Below, in pieces: positions 5,157 to 6,136 of a stretch of DNA of 6,136 nt. The notes beneath the pieces were generated by a model. It was not told the DNA's origin and did not search any database. It saw only the letters and a program-made list of their open reading frames with translations. Position 1 is the first letter of the stretch; every line of letters begins with the position of its first letter. The DNA comes from Sedimenticola sp. (GTDB taxonomy: Bacteria; Pseudomonadota; Gammaproteobacteria; Chromatiales; Chromatiaceae), in assembly GCA_030590525.1 (NCBI GenBank), contig JAUUYI010000145.1:1-6136 (forward strand), in the 5' to 3' direction. Both the position numbers and the translations under genes were made by a program.

Positions 5157-6136
5157 ATGCTCAAACATCTCGCCAAGGTGGGCTCCAATACCTTGTTGTC
5201 GCGGGCATTGGGATTCGTGCGCGACCTGGTGTTTGCCCATCTTTTTGGGGCCAGTGCCGGGACGGATGCCTTTTTCGTCGCTTTCAAGATCCCCAATTTC
5301 ATGCGCCGCCTGTTTGCCGAGGGGGCCTTCTCCGTCGCCTTTGTGCCGGTGCTCTCCGAATATAAGACACGCCGCAGTTTTGCCGAGCTGAAGCTGTTCA
5401 TCGATCATGTGGCGGGTACCCTGGGTGGGGTACTGCTGCTGGTGAGCCTGCTCGGGGTGATCGGGGCACCGTTGCTGGTGCTGATCTTTGCCCCCGGCTT
5501 CTCCGGTTCGGAGGGGAAGATGGCGTTGGCGGCGGAGATGCTGAGGCTCACCTTTCCCTACCTTTTCTTCATCTCGCTTACCGCCTTCGCCGGCGGGATC
5601 CTCAATACCCATAATCGCTTCGGGGTGCCTGCCTTTACACCGGTGCTGCTAAATCTGTCGCTGATCGGCTGTGCCCTCTGGCTCTCACCCCGCATGGATC
5701 AGCCGGTGGTGGCCCTGGCCTGGGGGGTCCTGCTCGCCGGTGTGGTCCAGTTGCTGTTCCAGTTTCCCTCCCTGCATCGGCTGCGACTGCTGCCAAGGCC
5801 CGTGTTCGCCCCCCGGGATGAAGGGGTGCGCCGGATCGGGCGGTTGATGCTGCCGGCTCTGTTCGGTGTCTCCATTACCCAGCTGAACCTGCTGCTCGAC
5901 ACCTTGATCGCCTCTTTTCTGGTAACCGGCAGTATCTCCTGGCTCTACTATTCGGACCGCCTGATGGAATTCCCGCTCGGGGTACTGGGTGTGGCCCTCG
6001 GGACGGTAATTCTGCCCAGTCTGTCCAAAAAACACGCCGCCGAGTCAGCAGAGGGTTTCTCTCATACCCTGGATTGGGCCCTGCGCTGGGCCCTGCTGCT
6101 GGGCCTGCCCGCTTCGGTAGCTCTGCTGGTCCTCTC
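5157..6136 (+). CDS. murJ: Lipid II flippase MurJ, 3' end beyond the window
   Basis: MurJ is an inner-membrane MOP-superfamily transporter that flips the lipid-linked peptidoglycan precursor lipid II to the periplasmic face. About 326 codons are present of an expected 510 or so; the frame is still open at the right edge, so the truncation is only the window's. The N-terminus MLKHLAKVGSNTLLSRALGF and the later blocks TDAFFVAFKIPNFMRRLFAEGAFS and SWLYYSDRLMEFPLGVLGVALGT are diagnostic. Residues corresponding to E. coli R18, R24, D39, R52, R53 and R270 are all present as R16, R22, D37, R50, R51 and R268. Many hydrophobic helices alternate with short loops. The ATG at 5157 is the first start after an in-frame stop at 5106. 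No good Shine-Dalgarno precedes it, so translation may be weak. It is divergent from rpsT. Confidence 0.96.
   Translation, partial: MLKHLAKVGSNTLLSRALGFVRDLVFAHLFGASAGTDAFFVAFKIPNFMRRLFAEGAFSVAFVPVLSEYKTRRSFAELKLFIDHVAGTLGGVLLLVSLLGVIGAPLLVLIFAPGFSGSEGKMALAAEMLRLTFPYLFFISLTAFAGGILNTHNRFGVPAFTPVLLNLSLIGCALWLSPRMDQPVVALAWGVLLAGVVQLLFQFPSLHRLRLLPRPVFAPRDEGVRRIGRLMLPALFGVSITQLNLLLDTLIASFLVTGSISWLYYSDRLMEFPLGVLGVALGTVILPSLSKKHAAESAEGFSHTLDWALRWALLLGLPASVALLVL

Noticed and set aside
4951..5391. 146-residue frame overlapping the start of murJ on the same strand
   Set aside because: It crosses the palindrome at 5036-5068 and then reads murJ in the wrong frame; murJ conservation is unmistakable in the other frame.
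4878..5612. 244-residue frame on the minus strand opposite murJ
   Set aside because: It is antisense to the well-supported murJ and runs through the repeats. Its Gln/Gly/Glu-rich, low-complexity product is typical of the shadow of a hydrophobic gene.

Overview
The window looks like a chromosomal segment of a gammaproteobacterium of moderately high GC. Cca matches the Escherichia coli enzyme residue for residue through its catalytic motifs. S20 and MurJ are also of gammaproteobacterial type, and rpsT lying next to a divergent murJ is a familiar arrangement in that class. The genus cannot be fixed from sequence alone; the GTAGGGTCGAAT-type palindromic repeats would suit an environmental lineage rich in dispersed repeats, but that is inference.

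Layout. Bases 1-208 hold no gene: a weak palindrome (27-70), then a roughly 100 bp repeat (copy A, 93-192) with a 23 bp stem. A cca gene (tRNA CCA-adding enzyme with HD domain) runs leftward from 1432 to 209. A divergent intergenic region of about 207 bp with plausible promoters on both strands leads to a large rightward gene (1640-4279) for a cytoplasmic GH63/MGH1-like glycoside hydrolase of 879 residues. It converges on rpsT (4638-4378, leftward, TTG start), and the two share a compact bidirectional terminator at 4330-4355. Between rpsT and murJ lie about 518 bp of gene-free DNA packed with repeats: a MITE-like element of about 197 bp (4720-4916) holding copy B of the left-hand repeat in inverted orientation, a 41 bp tandem duplication, a heptamer run and an unrelated perfect 13 bp palindrome. 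murJ (lipid II flippase) starts at 5157 and runs off the right edge.

How it works together. cca, rpsT and murJ are housekeeping genes for tRNA maturation, the ribosome and peptidoglycan export. The glycosidase is the only accessory-type gene, and nothing nearby reveals its substrate. No defence system, CRISPR array, tRNA, integrase or transposase gene is visible. The unusual content is the non-coding repeats: two related elements bracket the cca-glycosidase-rpsT block in inverted orientation, and the right-hand one abuts the rpsT promoter. I see no convincing new multi-gene system.
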